Assembly (NCBI GenBank): GCA_900551325.1
Contig: URVM01000040.1
Coordinates: 1-17,672, forward strand
Length of the DNA stretch: 17,672 nucleotides
Direction: 5' to 3'
Source: an uncultured Eubacteriales bacterium
Lineage (GTDB): Bacteria; Bacillota; Clostridia; Lachnospirales; Cellulosilyticaceae
The translations under genes were made by a program, and so were the position numbers. The notes below the pieces were generated by a model. The model ran no database searches. It saw only the letters and a list, made by a program, of their open reading frames with translations, and was not told the origin of the DNA. This document shows, in pieces, positions 15,622 to 17,672 of the stretch; position 1 is the stretch's first letter, and every line of letters begins with the position of its first letter.

Positions 15622-16314
15622 ATGACAGAAAAACAACGTATTACCATGATTTTAGAAACTCTAGATAAATACTATGAAAAAGATGTAAAATGCTATTTAA
15701 ATCATGAAAGTCCACTTCAACTCCTTGTTGCTACTATTTTAAGTGCTCAATGTACAGATGATAGAGTGAATATAGTAACAGAAAATTTATTTAAAAAATA
15801 TCCTACAGCTTATGAGTTTGCAAAAGCTCCTTTAAATGAACTAGAAGAAGACATTAAAAGCACAGGCTTTTACAAAAATAAAGCTAAAAACATAAAAGCC
15901 TGTACTACTAAACTATGTGAAGCTTATGGGGGAGAAGTACCACAAGATATTGATGCTCTTACAGAACTTGCAGGAGTAGGTCGCAAAACAGCTAACGTAG
16001 TACGCGGCAATATTTTCAATATACCAAGTGTAGTAGTAGATACCCACGTAAAACGGATTTCAATTCGCTGGGGCTTAACCCTAGCTACAGACCCAGTAGC
16101 CATCGAAATGGAACTTATGAAAAAGCTTCCAAAAGAACACTGGATTCGCTACAACACCCAAGTGATAGCTCACGGCCGTGCAATCTGTACTGCCCGTGCC
16201 CCTAAATGTATAAACTGCATGTTCCTAGCCCTTTGCCCATACGGCCTTACTAAACGCCTAGAAGACATGCCACCACAAGCACAAGAAGCACTAGAAAAAG
16301 GACATATGTATTAA
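15622..16314 (+). CDS. nth: Endonuclease III (DNA glycosylase/AP lyase)
   Basis: A 230-residue base-excision repair enzyme that removes oxidised pyrimidines and cleaves the abasic site. It has the helix-hairpin-helix LAGVGRKTANVV (116-127) with catalytic Lys122, Asp140 in VVVDTHVKR, and the C-terminal 4Fe-4S motif C189-x6-C196-x2-C199-x5-C205. Residue numbers are two above those of E. coli Nth, and the length is normal, with a short C-terminal extension. AAGGAGG lies seven bases before ATG. It is the second gene of the unit begun by the radical SAM gene and ends at a strong terminator. Confidence 0.96.
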   Translation: MTEKQRITMILETLDKYYEKDVKCYLNHESPLQLLVATILSAQCTDDRVNIVTENLFKKYPTAYEFAKAPLNELEEDIKSTGFYKNKAKNIKACTTKLCEAYGGEVPQDIDALTELAGVGRKTANVVRGNIFNIPSVVVDTHVKRISIRWGLTLATDPVAIEMELMKKLPKEHWIRYNTQVIAHGRAICTARAPKCINCMFLALCPYGLTKRLEDMPPQAQEALEKGHMY

Positions 16315-16324
16315 ATTTATCTAT

Positions 16325-16369
16325 AAAAAGGCTGGCTTCATAACTCTATGTTATGAAGCCAGCCTTTTT
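16325..16369. terminator. Bidirectional terminator between nth and the minus-strand membrane-protein gene
   Basis: A perfect stem of about 20 bp (16325-16344 with 16350-16369) with a 5-nt TCTAT loop. The flanking A and T runs serve transcription from either side. Confidence 0.93.
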
Positions 16370-16404
16370 ATATCTGTATTACAAAATAAAATTGTATCCA
16401 TTAT

Positions 16405-17088
16405 TTAAGATTTAATACTAAAAAGATAAAATAAAGGTGAAAGAATAATAGCACCTATAAGTATATAACTCCCTAGTTTACAAGTTACAATATAGAATTC
16501 AGAAGGTTCCCCACCATCTACATCAAGACAATATTTCATTTTCCAACTTATTTCAGGATAGAGGATATTCATAAATCCCACCAAAATTAAAATGAAACAA
16601 AATCCATCGTAAACAACAAGGGTACTGGCACCTACATGATTATTCATTGTATTAAGTATCTGATCTATAAGCGCAACCTCAGATGGCTTAATTGGCTCAT
16701 GTCCAGCCGGAAGGCCTACAGCCTCATAATCAATAGAAAATGGCTCATCCACATAAATAGAACCATCTGATAAGGTGATGATTACTCCTTTGTCAAAGTC
16801 AGTACTATCATAAGAAATTTTTTTATCCACATAATCAATATCCATTGCTAAAAAGAAAGAATTCAGTTGTCCCGACTTCAACGTAATATTTAATACATTC
16901 TCCTCATCATCAATAAAAACAGCACGACCCCAATCCTGCTCAACTAACTTAAAAGTAGTCCCCTCCCAATGGAAAGTACGACTATCAAAATAGGCATATA
17001 AACTTACTAATACAAATAAAATAAAAGCGCATACAACACCTAAAATATAAACTTTCTTCCTTCCATACTTATCACACAATCTTTCCAT
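16405..17088 (-). CDS. Unknown membrane protein with an extracytoplasmic domain
   Basis: A 227-residue protein. TM1 spans about residues 12-34 after a basic N terminus (RKK), followed by an extracytoplasmic beta-rich domain of about 120 residues (FHWEGTTFKLVEQDWG, IITLSDGSIYVDEPFSIDY). TM2 lies about 155-177 and TM3 about 205-225. Between TM2 and TM3 is SWKMKYCLDVDGGEPSEFY, which resembles the small two-helix DUF6199 type I remember (W-x-lysine-rich-x-EPS-x-x-Y). That link is weak. GGGAG lies about eight bases before ATG 17088. It is convergent with nth and monocistronic. Upstream I see no clear promoter; the nearby minus-strand region is simply AT-rich. The function is not recognised. Confidence 0.7.
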   Translation of the reverse strand: MERLCDKYGRKKVYILGVVCAFILFVLVSLYAYFDSRTFHWEGTTFKLVEQDWGRAVFIDDEENVLNITLKSGQLNSFFLAMDIDYVDKKISYDSTDFDKGVIITLSDGSIYVDEPFSIDYEAVGLPAGHEPIKPSEVALIDQILNTMNNHVGASTLVVYDGFCFILILVGFMNILYPEISWKMKYCLDVDGGEPSEFYIVTCKLGSYILIGAIILSPLFYLFSIKS

Positions 17089-17305
17089 AGAAATTCTCCC
17101 GAGTTCACTTTTTTATTATATAATATCATAAGCATTACTATAATTTTTAAGTTATTTATATTTTCTTCTTCCTCCTCACAGGACTGCTGCTGACAGTTCC
17201 TTTAGATAACATAGGTAAGAAGAAGGGGATATTTTGCTGTAACTTGCCTACAGATATTCTAAAAGAAATATGCTGCATTAAAATAGCTCTTCTTATTTGC
17301 ATTAC

Positions 17306-17370
17306 ATATTAAGTAAATTAGGCTCTCTCACGGAGAATAAGTGGGTATAGTGAAGGATACGCTCCTACAA
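17306..17370. repeat. Imperfect direct repeat of about 65 bp, copy 1
   Basis: It shares with copy 2, in the same order, ATATTAAGTA, CTCTCACGGAGAATA (17325-17339), GGGTATAG (17343-17350) and GCTCCTAC (17361-17368). The offset between copies is 176-178 bp, so only one- or two-base indels separate them. GGAG and CTCC within the repeat could pair. Confidence 0.75.
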
Positions 17371-17481
17371 ATACTTTATATATATTCTTCATATAATTAA
17401 GCAGTATTCTATTATATAATTAAAAACACTTAAAATGGGTAGTGTGGGGGAGTTTATAATAGATCTTCACATTTACACTAT

Positions 17482-17548
17482 ATATTAAGTAGCATGAGCC
17501 GCTCTCACGGAGAATAGGCGGGTATAGGGATGGGGGCTGCTCCTACGA
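17482..17548. repeat. Imperfect direct repeat of about 65 bp, copy 2
   Basis: The shared blocks are ATATTAAGTA (17482-17491), CTCTCACGGAGAATA (17502-17516), GGGTATAG (17520-17527) and GCTCCTAC (17539-17546). The variable parts between blocks are more GC-rich than in copy 1. Strand and function are unknown. Confidence 0.75.
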
Positions 17549-17624
17549 AGGATTCATCATGGAGGTGAGCTTAGAGTGGGTTAGTGAGCGTATGAACAAG
17601 GGTTTTAGCCAGCTGTTTTGTACC

Positions 17625-17672
17625 ATAAGTTTAAGTACTTAATCTCATTTGTTAGGTATTTAAACTTATTTT
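17625..17672 (+). terminator. Terminator-like hairpin at the right edge
   Basis: A 14-bp stem (17625-17638 with 17656-17669, one G-U) with a 17-nt loop is followed by at least three T where the window ends. The stem is very AT-rich, which weakens the call. If real, something is transcribed rightward through the repeat-bearing region. Confidence 0.4.

Larger units (their letters stand above)
17089..17672. other. Long gene-poor region with repeats
   Basis: This 584-base stretch has no ORF of usual size. It contains a weak hairpin around 17180-17200, a CTGTA/TACAG hairpin near 17240, an AT direct repeat ATATAATTAA at 17391-17400 and 17414-17423, two copies of a repeat of about 65 bp, and a terminator-like hairpin at the right edge. 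One 27-codon ORF (17559-17642, plus strand) has AAGGA six bases before its ATG but no other support. The repeat copies are richer in GC than their surroundings. Confidence 0.6.

Noticed and set aside
17325..17516. Guanidine-II (mini-ykkC) riboswitch, because both repeat copies contain an ACGG within a small hairpin
   Set aside because: That class has two ACGR-loop hairpins close together ahead of a transporter gene. Here they are about 177 bases apart, the stems are only three to four pairs, and no transporter follows within the window.
17306..17548. Diversity-generating retroelement template/variable repeat pair
   Set aside because: Differences between the copies are not restricted to adenines, indels are present, and no reverse transcriptase gene is visible.
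17306..17548. CRISPR array
   Set aside because: There are only two imperfect units, spaced about 110 bp apart and too long and divergent for CRISPR repeats, and no cas genes.

Overview
The window is AT-rich DNA from a low-GC Gram-positive bacterium. Strong Shine-Dalgarno sites, lipoproteins, a YesN/YesM-type two-component system, a B12-binding radical SAM protein with a DUF4080-like tail, and a clostridial-type hexameric glutamate dehydrogenase together suggest an anaerobic member of the Clostridia. A Lachnospirales/Cellulosilyticum-like host is my guess from general resemblance and is not shown by the sequence. All calls come from reading the sequence; no database was searched.

Layout. 1-84: the 3' part of a tRNA-Phe gene and its terminator. 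229-4613: a three-gene sensory operon (AraC-type response regulator, YesM-type histidine kinase, membrane-anchored galactose/glucose-binding protein), closed by a terminator. 4765-8462: a complete mglBAC-type galactose/glucose ABC importer, with a strong hairpin between mglB and mglA and a terminator after mglC. 8710-10050: an exported Ig-like plus YkuD-fold protein whose L,D-transpeptidase active site is destroyed. 10334-11683: NADP-type glutamate dehydrogenase. 11897-13248: a degenerate HD-GYP protein and a tiny Tyr/Gly/Thr/Asn-rich lipoprotein. 13375-13746 (minus): a small membrane protein, divergent from 13862-16314, which holds a B12-binding radical SAM protein and endonuclease III. 16405-17088 (minus): an unknown three-helix membrane protein. 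17089-17672: no convincing gene, but an imperfect direct repeat of about 65 bp and a terminator-like hairpin at the very end.

How the genes work together. The first 8.5 kb reads as one sugar-sensing and uptake unit. The anchored binding protein keeps every residue of the E. coli MglB sugar pocket and calcium loop but has no lipobox. It probably reports extracellular galactose or glucose to the kinase, whose partner regulator would then activate mglBAC. This parallels the XylFII-LytS/YesN xylose system of Clostridium beijerinckii. The rest of the window is a series of separate housekeeping or orphan units, most of them bounded by clear intrinsic terminators. Two encode proteins that keep an enzyme fold while losing catalytic residues (the YkuD and HD-GYP proteins); they are the most interesting single genes here.
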